Shown piece after piece: positions 36,495-49,480 of a DNA stretch of 64,000 nucleotides. The stretch covers positions 20,150,001 through 20,214,000 of the forward strand of contig OZ059897.1 in assembly GCA_964057225.1 (NCBI GenBank), read 5' to 3'. Each line of letters opens with the position of its first letter. Position 1 is the stretch's first letter. Source of the stretch: Auanema rhodensis (Eukaryota > Nematoda > Chromadorea > Rhabditida > Rhabditidae). The notes beneath the pieces were generated by a model. It made no database searches. It had not been told where the DNA came from and was given only the letters and a program-made list of their open reading frames with translations. Made by a program: the position numbers and the translations under genes.

Positions 36495-39400
36495 AGTTTC
36501 CATGTACACTCAACATTGCTTCCAAAAACATTTTGACAAAAATTTTTTCGAAAAATTTCAAAATAATTTAGCAAAAAGTAGATGTTTTTAGATTCCTTTT
36601 TTCAAGGCAAAGACGATGGACAATGTTATTCAACGAAAAAATTAATTCTTCAGGGTGAAAATCGAGGATATAAGTGTGAACTTATATCAGTTGATATATC
36701 GGTGCATTTTTAAGCTAGCGCAAATCTGATAACACAGATCGACGCAGCTTAAAAATCCGCATCGAATGCACTATACTACATTAAGAAACGCTTAATACAA
36801 AAATTAGTTATGATCGTTTGAAAAATGATGCATTAGTGTATGTTGAGTTTCCATGTACACTCAACATTGCTTCCAAAAACATTTTGACAAAAATTTTTTC
36901 GAAAAATTTCAAAATAATTTAGCAAAAAGTAGATGTTTTTAGATTCCTTTTTTCAAGGCGAAGACGATGGACAATGTTATTCAACGAAAAAATTAATTCT
37001 TCAGGGTGAAAATCGAGGATATAAGTGTGAACTTATATCAGTTGATATCTCGGTACATTTTTAAGCTAGCGCAAATCTGATAACACAGATCGACGCAGCT
37101 TAAAAATCCGCATCGAATGCACTATACTACATGGAAGAACGCTTAATACAAAAATTAGTTATGATCGTTTGAAAAATGATGCATTAGTGTATGTTGAGTT
37201 TCCATGTACACTCAACATTGCTTCCAAAAACATTTTGACAAAAATTTTTTCGAAAAATTTCAAAATAATTTAGCAAAAAGTAGATGTTTTTAGATTCCTT
37301 TTTTCAAGGCAAAGACGATGGACAATGTTATTCAACGAAAAAATTAATTCTTCAGGGTGAAAATCGAGGATATAAGTGTGAACTTATATCAGTTGATATA
37401 TCGGTGCATTTTTAAGCTAGCGCAAATCTGATAACACAGATCGACGCAGCTTAAAAATCCGCATCGAATGCACTATACTACATTAAGAAACGCTTAATAC
37501 AAAAATTAGTTATGATCGTTTGAAAAATGATGCATTAGTGTATGTTGAGTTTCCATGTACACTCAACATTGCTTCCAAAAACATTTTGACAAAAATTTTT
37601 TCGAAAAATTTCAAAATAATTTAGCAAAAAGTAGATGTTTTTAGATTCCTTTTTTCAAGGCGAAGACGATGGACAATGTTATTCAACGAAAAAATTAATT
37701 CTTCAGGGTGAAAATCGAGGATATAAGTGTGAACTTATATCAGTTGATATCTCGGTACATTTTTAAGCTAGCGCAAATCTGATAACACAGATCGACGCAG
37801 CTTAAAAATCCGCATCGAATGCACTATACTACATGGAAGAACGCTTAATACAAAAATTAGTTATGATCGTTTGAAAAATGATGCATTAGTGTATGTTGAG
37901 TTTCCATGTACACTCAACATTGCTTCCAAAAACATTTTGACAAAAATTTTTTCGAAAAATTTCAAAATAATTTAGCAAAAAGTAGATGTTTTTAGATTCC
38001 TTTTTTCAAGGCAAAGACGATGGACAATGTTATTCAACGAAAAAATTAATTCTTCAGGGTGAAAATCGAGGATATAAGTGTGAACTTATATCAGTTGATA
38101 TATCGGTGCATTTTTAAGCTAGCGCAAATCTGATAACACAGATCGACGCAGCTTAAAAATCCGCATCGAATGCACTATACTACATTAAGAAACGCTTAAT
38201 ACAAAAATTAGTTATGATCGTTTGAAAAATGATGCATTAGTGTATGTTGAGTTTCCATGTACACTCAACATTGCTTCCAAAAACATTTTGACAAAAATTT
38301 TTTCGAAAAATTTCAAGATAATTTAGCAAAAAGTAGATGTTTTTAGATTCCTTTTTTCAAGGCAAAGACGATGGACAATGTTATTCAACGAAAAAATTAT
38401 TTCTTCAGGGTGAAAATCGAGGATATAAGTGTGAACTTATATCAGTTGATATCTCGGTACATTTTTAAGCTAGCGCAAATCTGATAACACAGATCGACGC
38501 AGCTTAAAAATCCGCATCGAATGCACTATACTACATGGAAGAACGCTTAATACAAAAATTAGTTATGATCGTTTGAAAAATGATGCATTAGTGTATGTTG
38601 AGTTTCCATGTACACTCAACATTGCTTCCAAAAACATTTTGACAAAAATTTTTTCGAAAAATTTCAAAATAATTTAGCAAAAAGTAGATGTTTTTAGATT
38701 CCTTTTTTCAAGGCAAAGACGATGGACAATGTTATTCAACGAAAAAATTAATTCTTCAGGGTGAAAATCGAGGATATAAGTGTGAACTTATATCAGTTGA
38801 TATATCGGTGCATTTTTAAGCTAGCGCAAATCTGATAACACAGATCGACGCAGCTTAAAAATCCGCATCGAATGCACTATACTACATTAAGAAACGCTTA
38901 ATACAAAAATTAGTTATGATCGTTTGAAAAATGATGCATTAGTGTATGTTGAGTTTCCATGTACACTCAACATTGCTTCCAAAAACATTTTGACAAAAAT
39001 TTTTTCGAAAAATTTCAAGATAATTTAGCAAAAAGTAGATGTTTTTAGATTCCTTTTTTCAAGGCAAAGACGATGGACAATGTTATTCAACGAAAAAATT
39101 ATTTCTTCAGGGTGAAAATCGAGGATATAAGTGTGAACTTATATCAGTTGATATCTCGGTACATTTTTAAGCTAGCGCAAATCTGATAACACAGATCGAC
39201 GCAGCTTAAAAATCCGCATCGAATGCACTATACTACATGGAAGAACGCTTAATACAAAAATTAGTTATGATCGTTTGAAAAATGATGCATTAGTGTATGT
39301 TGAGTTTCCATGTACACTCAACATTGCTTCCAAAAACATTTTGACAAAAATTTTTTCGAAAAATTTCAAAATAATTTAGCAAAAAGTAGATGTTTTTAGA

Positions 39401-42400
39401 TTCCTTTTTTCAAGGCGAAGACGATGGACAATGTTATTCAACGAAAAAATTAATTCTTCAGGGTGAAAATCGAGGATATAAGTGTGAACTTATATCAGTT
39501 GATATCTCGGTACATTTTTAAGCTAGCGCAAATCTGATAACACAGATCGACGCAGCTTAAAAATCCGCATCGAATGCACTATACTACATGGAAGAACGCT
39601 TAATACAAAAATTAGTTATGATCGTTTGAAAAATGATGCATTAGTGTATGTTGAGTTTCCATGTACACTCAACATTGCTTCCAAAAACATTTTGACAAAA
39701 ATTTTTTCGAAAAATTTCAAAATAATTTAGCAAAAAGTAGATGTTTTTAGATTCCTTTTTTCAAGGCGAAGACGATGGACAATGTTATTCAACGAAAAAA
39801 TTAATTCTTCAGGGTGAAAATCGAGGATATAAGTGTGAACTTATATCAGTTGATATCTCGGTACATTTTTAAGCTAGCGCAAATCTGATAACACAGATCG
39901 ACGCAGCTTAAAAATCCGCATCGAATGCACTATACTACATGGAAGAACGCTTAATACAAAAATTAGTTATGATCGTTTGAAAAATGATGCATTAGTGTAT
40001 GTTGAGTTTCCATGTACACTCAACATTGCTTCCAAAAACATTTTGACAAAAATTTTTTCGAAAAATTTCAAAATAATTTAGCAAAAAGTAGATGTTTTTA
40101 GATTCCTTTTTTCAAGGCAAAGACGATGGACATTGTTATTCAACGAAAAAATTAATTCTTCAGGGTGAAAATCGAGGATATAAGTGTGAACTTATATCAG
40201 TTGATATATCGGTGCATTTTTAAGCTAGCGCAAATCTGATAACACAGATCGACGCAGCTTAAAAATCCGCATCGAATGCACTATACTACATTAAGAAACG
40301 CTTAATACAAAAATTAGTTATGATCGTTTGAAAAATGATGCATTAGTGTATGTTGAGTTTCCATGTACACTCAACATTGCTTCCAAAAACATTTTGACAA
40401 AAATTTTTTCGAAAAATTTCAAGATAATTTAGCAAAAAGTAGATGTTTTTAGATTCCTTTTTTCAAGGCAAAGACGATGGACAATGTTATTCAACGAAAA
40501 AATTATTTCTTCAGGGTGAAAATCGAGGATATAAGTGTGAACTTATATCAGTTGATATCTCGGTACATTTTTAAGCTAGCGCAAATCTGATAACACAGAT
40601 CGACGCAGCTTAAAAATCCGCATCGAATGCACTATACTACATGGAAGAACGCTTAATACAAAAATTAGTTATGATCGTTTGAAAAATGATGCATTAGTGT
40701 ATGTTGAGTTTCCATGTACACTCAACATTGCTTCCAAAAACATTTTGACAAAAATTTTTTCGAAAAATTTCAAAATAATTTAGCAAAAAGTAGATGTTTT
40801 TAGATTCCTTTTTTCAAGGCGAAGACGATGGACAATGTTATTCAACGAAAAAATTAATTCTTCAGGGTGAAAATCGAGGATATAAGTGTGAACTTATATC
40901 AGTTGATATCTCGGTACATTTTTAAGCTAGCGCAAATCTGATAACACAGATCGACGCAGCTTAAAAATCCGCATCGAATGCACTATACTACATGGAAGAA
41001 CGCTTAATACAAAAATTAGTTATGATCGTTTGAAAAATGATGCATTAGTGTATGTTGAGTTTCCATGTACACTCAACATTGCTTCCAAAAACATTTTGAC
41101 AAAAATTTTTTCGAAAAATTTCAAAATAATTTAGCAAAAAGTAGATGTTTTTAGATTCCTTTTTTCAAGGCAAAGACGATGGACAATGTTATTCAACGAA
41201 AAAATTATTTCTTCAGGGTGAAAATCGAGGATATAAGTGTGAACTTATATCAGTTGATATATCGGTGCATTTTTAAGCTAGCGCAAATCTGATAACACAG
41301 ATCGACGCAGCTTAAAAATCCGCATCGAATGCACTATACTACATTAAGAAACGCTTAATACAAAAATTAGTTATGATCGTTTGAAAAATGATGCATTAGT
41401 GTATGTTGAGTTTCCATGTACACTCAACATTGCTTCCAAAAACATTTTGACAAAAATTTTTTCGAAAAATTTCAAAATAATTTAGCAAAAAGTAGATGTT
41501 TTTAGATTCCTTTTTTCAAGGCGAAGACGATGGACAATGTTATTCAACGAAAAAATTAATTCTTCAGGGTGAAAATCGAGGATATAAGTGTGAACTTATA
41601 TCAGTTGATATCTCGGTACATTTTTAAGCTAGCGCAAATCTGATAACACAGATCGACGCAGCTTAAAAATCGCATCGAATGCACTATACTACATGGAAGA
41701 ACGCTTAATACAAAAATTAGTTATGATCGTTTGAAAAATGATGCATTAGTGTATGTTGAGTTTCCATGTACACTCAACATTGCTTCCAAAAACATTTTGA
41801 CAAAAATTTTTTCGAAAAATTTCAAAATAATTTAGCAAAAAGTAGATGTTTTTAGATTCCTTTTTTCAAGGCAAAGACGATGGACAATGTTATTCAACGA
41901 AAAAATTAATTCTTCAGGGTGAAAATCGAGGATATAAGTGTGAACTTATATCAGTTGATATATCGGTGCATTTTTAAGCTAGCGCAAATCTGATAACACA
42001 GATCGACGCAGCTTAAAAATCCGCATCGAATGCACTATACTACATTAAGAAACGCTTAATACAAAAATTAGTTATGATCGTTTGAAAAATGATGCATTAG
42101 TGTATGTTGAGTTTCCATGTACACTCAACATTGCTTCCAAAAACATTTTGACAAAAATTTTTTCGAAAAATTTCAAGATAATTTAGCAAAAAGTAGATGT
42201 TTTTAGATTCCTTTTTTCAAGGCAAAGACGATGGACAATGTTATTCAACGAAAAAATTATTTCTTCAGGGTGAAAATCGAGGATTTAAGTGTGAACTTAT
42301 ATCAGTTGATATCTCGGTACATTTTTAAGCTAGCGCAAATCTGATAACACAGATCGACGCAGCTTAAAAATCCGCATCGAATGCACTATACTACATGGAA

Positions 42401-42460
42401 GAACGCTTAATACAAAAATTAGTTATGATCGTTTGAAAAATGATGCATTAGTGTATGTTG
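36495..42460 (+). repeat. D-C*-rich region (17 monomers)
   Basis: Order from 36495: D, A, D, A, D, C*, D, C*, A, A, D, C*, A, B, A, D, C*. Each C* here is immediately preceded by a D. Singletons: GACATTG near 40132, a one-base deletion giving AAATCGCATCG near 41670 (the unit at 41409 is 350 bp), and GGATTTAAG at 42281-42289, which breaks the GATATAAGT hairpin. Confidence 0.85.
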
Positions 42461-44215
42461 AGTTTCCATGTACACTCAACATTGCTTCCAAAAACATTTT
42501 GACAAAAATTTTTTCGAAAAATTTCAAAATAATTTAGCAAAAAGTAGATGTTTTTAGATTCCTTTTTTCAAGGCGAAGACGATGGACAATGTTATTCAAC
42601 GAAAAAATTAATTCTTCAGGGTGAAAATCGAGGATATAAGTGTGAACTTATATCAGTTGATATCTCGGTACATTTTTAAGCTAGCGCAAATCTGATAACA
42701 CAGATCGACGCAGCTTAAAAATCCGCATCGAATGCACTATACTACATGGAAGAACGCTTAATACAAAAATTAGTTATGATCGTTTGAAAAATGATGCATT
42801 AGTGTATGTTGAGTTTCCATGTACACTCAACATTGCTTCCAAAAACATTTTGACAAAAATTTTTTCGAAAAATTTCAAAATAATTTAGCAAAAAGTAGAT
42901 GTTTTTAGATTCCTTTTTTCAAGGCAAAGACGATGGACAATGTTATTCAACGAAAAAATTATTTCTTCAGGGTGAAAATCGAGGATATAAGTGTGAACTT
43001 ATATCAGTTGATATATCGGTGCATTTTTAAGCTAGCGCAAATCTGATAACACAGATCGACGCAGCTTAAAAATCCGCATCGAATGCACTATACTACATTA
43101 AGAAACGCTTAATACAAAAATTAGTTATGATCGTTTGAAAAATGATGCATTAGTGTATGTTGAGTTTCCATGTACACTCAACATTGCTTCCAAAAACATT
43201 TTGACAAAAATTTTTTCGAAAAATTTCAAAATAATTTAGCAAAAAGTAGATGTTTTTAGATTCCTTTTTTCAAGGCGAAGACGATGGACAATGTTATTCA
43301 ACGAAAAAATTAATTCTTCAGGGTGAAAATCGAGGATATAAGTGTGAACTTATATCAGTTGATATCTCGGTACATTTTTAAGCTAGCGCAAATCTGATAA
43401 CACAGATCGACGCAGCTTAAAAATCCGCATCGAATGCACTATACTACATGGAAGAACGCTTAATACAAAAATTAGTTATGATCGTTTGAAAAATGATGCA
43501 TTAGTGTATGTTGAGTTTCCATGTACACTCAACATTGCTTCCAAAAACATTTTGACAAAAATTTTTTCGAAAAATTTCAAAATAATTTAGCAAAAAGTAG
43601 ATGTTTTTAGATTCCTTTTTTCAAGGCAAAGACGATGGACAATGTTATTCAACGAAAAAATTATTTCTTCAGGGTGAAAATCGAGGATATAAGTGTGAAC
43701 TTATATCAGTTGATATATCGGTGCATTTTTAAGCTAGCGCAAATCTGATAACACAGATCGACGCAGCTTAAAAATCCGCATCGAATGCACTATACTACAT
43801 TAAGAAACGCTTAATACAAAAATTAGTTATGATCGTTTGAAAAATGATGCATTAGTGTATGTTGAGTTTCCATGTACACTCAACATTGCTTCCAAAAACA
43901 TTTTGACAAAAATTTTTTCGAAAAATTTCAAAATAATTTAGCAAAAAGTAGATGTTTTTAGATTCCTTTTTTCAAGGCGAAGACGATGGACAATGTTATT
44001 CAACGAAAAAATTAATTCTTCAGGGTGAAAATCGAGGATATAAGTGTGAACTTATATCAGTTGATATCTCGGTACATTTTTAAGCTAGCGCAAATCTGAT
44101 AACACAGATCGACGCAGCTTAAAAATCCGCATCGAATGCACTATACTACATGGAAGAACGCTTAATACAAAAATTAGTTATGATCGTTTGAAAAATGATG
44201 CATTAGTGTATGTTG
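42461..44215 (+). repeat. A-B-A-B-A run (5 monomers)
   Basis: Starts are 42461, 42812, 43163, 43514 and 43865. Together with the preceding D-C* this may be the remains of a further seven-monomer unit, since an A-A junction follows at 44216. Confidence 0.8.
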
Positions 44216-46672
44216 AGTTTCCATGTACACTCAACATTGCTTCCAAAAACATTTTGACAAAAATTTTTTCGAAAAATTTCAAAATAATTTAGCAAAAAGT
44301 AGATGTTTTTAGATTCCTTTTTTCAAGGCGAAGACGATGGACAATGTTATTCAACGAAAAAATTAATTCTTCAGGGTGAAAATCGAGGATATAAGTGTGA
44401 ACTTATATCAGTTGATATCTCGGTACATTTTTAAGCTAGCGCAAATCTGATAACACAGATCGACGCAGCTTAAAAATCCGCATCGAATGCACTATACTAC
44501 ATGGAAGAACGCTTAATACAAAAATTAGTTATGATCGTTTGAAAAATGATGCATTAGTGTATGTTGAGTTTCGATGTACACTCAACATTGCTTCCAAAAA
44601 CATTTTGACAAAAATTTTTTCGAAAAATTTCAAAATAATTTAGCAAAAAGTAGATGTTTTTAGATTCCTTTTTTCAAGGCAAAGACGATGGACAATGTTA
44701 TTCAACGAAAAAATTATTTCTTCAGGGTGAAAATCGAGGATATAAGTGTGAACTTATATCAGTTGATATATCGGTGCATTTTTAAGCTAGCGCAAATCTG
44801 ATAACACAGATCGACGCAGCTTAAAAATCCGCATCGAATGCACTATACTACATTAAGAAACGCTTAATACAAAAATTAGTTATGATCGTTTGAAAAATGA
44901 TGCATTAGTGTATGTTGAGTTTCCATGTACACTCAACATTGCTTCCAAAAACATTTTGACAAAAATTTTTTCGAAAAATTTCAAAATAATTTAGCAAAAA
45001 GTAGATGTTTTTAGATTCCTTTTTTCAAGGCGAAGACGATGGACAATGTTATTCAACGAAAAAATTAATTCTTCAGGGTGAAAATCGAGGATATAAGTGT
45101 GAACTTATATCAGTTGATATCTCGGTACATTTTTAAGCTAGCGCAAATCTGATAACACAGATCGACGCAGCTTAAAAATCCGCATCGAATGCACTATACT
45201 ACATGGAAGAACGCTTAATACAAAAATTAGTTATGATCGTTTGAAAAATGATGCATTAGTGTATGTTGAGTTTCCATGTACACTCAACATTGCTTCCAAA
45301 AACATTTTGACAAAAATTTTTTCGAAAAATTTCAAAATAATTTAGCAAAAAGTAGATGTTTTTAGATTCCTTTTTTCAAGGCAAAGACGATGGACAATGT
45401 TATTCAACGAAAAAATTATTTCTTCAGGGTGAAAATCGAGGATATAAGTGTGAACTTATATCAGTTGATATATCGGTGCATTTTTAAGCTAGCGCAAATC
45501 TGATAACACAGATCGACGCAGCTTAAAAATCCGCATCGAATGCACTATACTACATGGAAGAACGCTTAATACAAAAATTAGTTATGATCGTTTGAAAAAT
45601 GATGCATTAGTGTATGTTGAGTTTCCATGTACACTCAACATTGCTTCCAAAAACATTTTGACAAAAATTTTTTCGAAAAATTTCAAAATAATTTAGCAAA
45701 AAGTAGATGTTTTTAGATTCCTTTTTTCAAGGCGAAGACGATGGACAATGTTATTCAACGAAAAAATTAATTCTTCAGGGTGAAAATCGAGGATATAAGT
45801 GTGAACTTATATCAGTTGATATCTCGGTACATTTTTAAGCTAGCGCAAATCTGATAACACAGATCGACGCAGCTTAAAAATCCGCATCGAATGCACTATA
45901 CTACATGGAAGAACGCTTAATACAAAAATTAGTTATGATCGTTTGAAAAATGATGCATTAGTGTATGTTGAGTTTCCATGTACACTCAACATTGCTTCCA
46001 AAAACATTTTGACAAAAATTTTTTCGAAAAATTTCAAAATAATTTAGCAAAAAGTAGATGTTTTTAGATTCCTTTTTTCAAGGCAAAGACGATGGACAAT
46101 GTTATTCAACGAAAAAATTATTTCTTCAGGGTGAAAATCGAGGATATAAGTGTGAACTTATATCAGTTGATATATCGGTGCATTTTTAAGCTAGCGCAAA
46201 TCTGATAACACAGATCGACGCAGCTTAAAAATCCGCATCGAATGCACTATACTACATTAAGAAACGCTTAATACAAAAATTAGTTATGATCGTTTGAAAA
46301 ATGATGCATTAGTGTATGTTGAGTTTCCATGTACACTCAACATTGCTTCCAAAAACATTTTGACAAAAATTTTTTCGAAAAATTTCAAAATAATTTAGCA
46401 AAAAGTAGATGTTTTTAGATTCCTTTTTTCAAGGCGAAGACGATGGACAATGTTATTCAACGAAAAAATTAATTCTTCAGGGTGAAAATCGAGGATATAA
46501 GTGTGAACTTATATCAGTTGATATCTCGGTACATTTTTAAGCTAGCGCAAATCTGATAACACAGATCGACGCAGCTTAAAAATCCGCATCGAATGCACTA
46601 TACTACATGGAAGAACGCTTAATACAAAAATTAGTTATGATCGTTTGAAAAATGATGCATTAGTGTATGTTG
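44216..46672 (+). repeat. Seven-monomer unit A-B-A-B-A-B-A, copy 1 (2457 bp)
   Basis: Starts run from 44216 to 46322. The A-A junctions at 44216, 46673 and 49130 are exactly 2457 bp (seven monomers) apart. The fourth monomer (45269) has a B body but an A tail (GGAAGAACG), a recombinant. A singleton TTTCGATG lies near 44573. Confidence 0.75.
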
Positions 46673-49129
46673 AGTTTCCATGTACACTCAACATTGCTTC
46701 CAAAAACATTTTGACAAAAATTTTTTCGAAAAATTTCAAAATAATTTAGCAAAAAGTAGATGTTTTTAGATTCCTTTTTTCAAGGCGAAGACGATGGACA
46801 ATGTTATTCAACGAAAAAATTAATTCTTCAGGGTGAAAATCGAGGATATAAGTGTGAACTTATATCAGTTGATATCTCGGTACATTTTTAAGCTAGCGCA
46901 AATCTGATAACACAGATCGACGCAGCTTAAAAATCCGCATCGAATGCACTATACTACATGGAAGAACGCTTAATACAAAAATTAGTTATGATCGTTTGAA
47001 AAATGATGCATTAGTGTATGTTGAGTTTCCATGTACACTCAACATTGCTTCCAAAAACATTTTGACAAAAATTTTTTCGAAAAATTTCAAAATAATTTAG
47101 CAAAAAGTAGATGTTTTTAGATTCCTTTTTTCAAGGCAAAGACGATGGACAATGTTATTCAACGAAAAAATTATTTCTTCAGGGTGAAAATCGAGGATAT
47201 AAGTGTGAACTTATATCAGTTGATATATCGGTGCATTTTTAAGCTAGCGCAAATCTGATAACACAGATCGACGCAGCTTAAAAATCCGCATCGAATGCAC
47301 TATACTACATTAAGAAACGCTTAATACAAAAATTAGTTATGATCGTTTGAAAAATGATGCATTAGTGTATGTTGAGTTTCCATGTACACTCAACATTGCT
47401 TCCAAAAACATTTTGACAAAAATTTTTTCGAAAAATTTCAAAATAATTTAGCAAAAAGTAGATGTTTTTAGATTCCTTTTTTCAAGGCGAAGACGATGGA
47501 CAATGTTATTCAACGAAAAAATTAATTCTTCAGGGTGAAAATCGAGGATATAAGTGTGAACTTATATCAGTTGATATCTCGGTACATTTTTAAGCTAGCG
47601 CAAATCTGATAACACAGATCGACGCAGCTTAAAAATCCGCATCGAATGCACTATACTACATGGAAGAACGCTTAATACAAAAATTAGTTATGATCGTTTG
47701 AAAAATGATGCATTAGTGTATGTTGAGTTTCCATGTACACTCAACATTGCTTCCAAAAACATTTTGACAAAAATTTTTTCGAAAAATTTCAAAATAATTT
47801 AGCAAAAAGTAGATGTTTTTAGATTCCTTTTTTCAAGGCAAAGACGATGGACAATGTTATTCAACGAAAAAATTATTTCTTCAGGGTGAAAATCGAGGAT
47901 ATAAGTGTGAACTTATATCAGTTGATATATCGGTGCATTTTTAAGCTAGCGCAAATCTGATAACACAGATCGACGCAGCTTAAAAATCCGCATCGAATGC
48001 ACTATACTACATTAAGAAACGCTTAATACAAAAATTAGTTATGATCGTTTGAAAAATGATGCATTAGTGTATGTTGAGTTTCCATGTACACTCAACATTG
48101 CTTCCAAAAACATTTTGACAAAAATTTTTTCGAAAAATTTCAAAATAATTTAGCAAAAAGTAGATGTTTTTAGATTCCTTTTTTCAAGGCGAAGACGATG
48201 GACAATGTTATTCAACGAAAAAATTAATTCTTCAGGGTGAAAATCGAGGATATAAGTGTGAACTTATATCAGTTGATATCTCGGTACATTTTTAAGCTAG
48301 CGTAAATCTGATAACACAGATCGACGCAGCTTAAAAATCCGCATCGAATGCACTATACTACATGGAAGAACGCTTAATACAAAAATTAGTTATGATCGTT
48401 TGAAAAATGATGCATTAGTGTATGTTGAGTTTCCATGTACACTCAACATTGCTTCCAAAAACATTTTGACAAAAATTTTTTCGAAAAATTTCAAAATAAT
48501 TTAGCAAAAAGTAGATGTTTTTAGATTCCTTTTTTCAAGGCAAAGACGATGGACAATGTTATTCAACGAAAAAATTATTTCTTCAGGGTGAAAATCGAGG
48601 ATATAAGTGTGAACTTATATCAGTTGATATATCGGTGCATTTTTAAGCTAGCGCAAATCTGATAACACAGATCGACGCAGCTTAAAAATCCGCATCGAAT
48701 GCACTATACTACATTAAGAAACGCTTAATACAAAAATTAGTTATGATCGTTTGAAAAATGATGCATTAGTGTATGTTGAGTTTCCATGTACACTCAACAT
48801 TGCTTCCAAAAACATTTTGACAAAAATTTTTTCGAAAAATTTCAAAATAATTTAGCAAAAAGTAGATGTTTTTAGATTCCTTTTTTCAAGGCGAAGACGA
48901 TGGACAATGTTATTCAACGAAAAAATTAATTCTTCAGGGTGAAAATCGAGGATATAAGTGTGAACTTATATCAGTTGATATCTCGGTACATTTTTAAGCT
49001 AGCGCAAATCTGATAACACAGATCGACGCAGCTTAAAAATCCGCATCGAATGCACTATACTACATGGAAGAACGCTTAATACAAAAATTAGTTATGATCG
49101 TTTGAAAAATGATGCATTAGTGTATGTTG
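46673..49129 (+). repeat. Seven-monomer unit A-B-A-B-A-B-A, copy 2 (2457 bp)
   Basis: Starts run from 46673 to 48779. The type order equals copy 1 except that the fourth monomer is an ordinary B. A singleton GCGTAAATC lies at 48301-48309. Few private markers are shared with copy 1, so the unit rests on phase rather than on linked variants. Confidence 0.7.
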
Positions 49130-49480
49130 AGTTTCCATGTACACTCAACATTGCTTCCAAAAACATTTTGACAAAAATTTTTTCGAAAAATTTCAAAATA
49201 ATTTAGCAAAAAGTAGATGTTTTTAGATTCCTTTTTTCAAGGCGAAGACGATGGACAATGTTATTCAACGAAAAAATTAATTCTTCAGGGTGAAAATCGA
49301 GGATATAAGTGTGAACTTATATCAGTTGATATCTCGGTACATTTTTAAGCTAGCGCAAATCTGATAACACAGATCGACGCAGCTTAAAAATCCGCATCGA
49401 ATGCACTATACTACATGGAAGAACGCTTAATACAAAAATTAGTTATGATCGTTTGAAAAATGATGCATTAGTGTATGTTG
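49130..49480 (+). repeat. Single A monomer at the A-A junction
   Basis: An ordinary A-type monomer between the seven-monomer copies and the X-A-Y-Z cassette. It carries no private marker. Confidence 0.8.
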
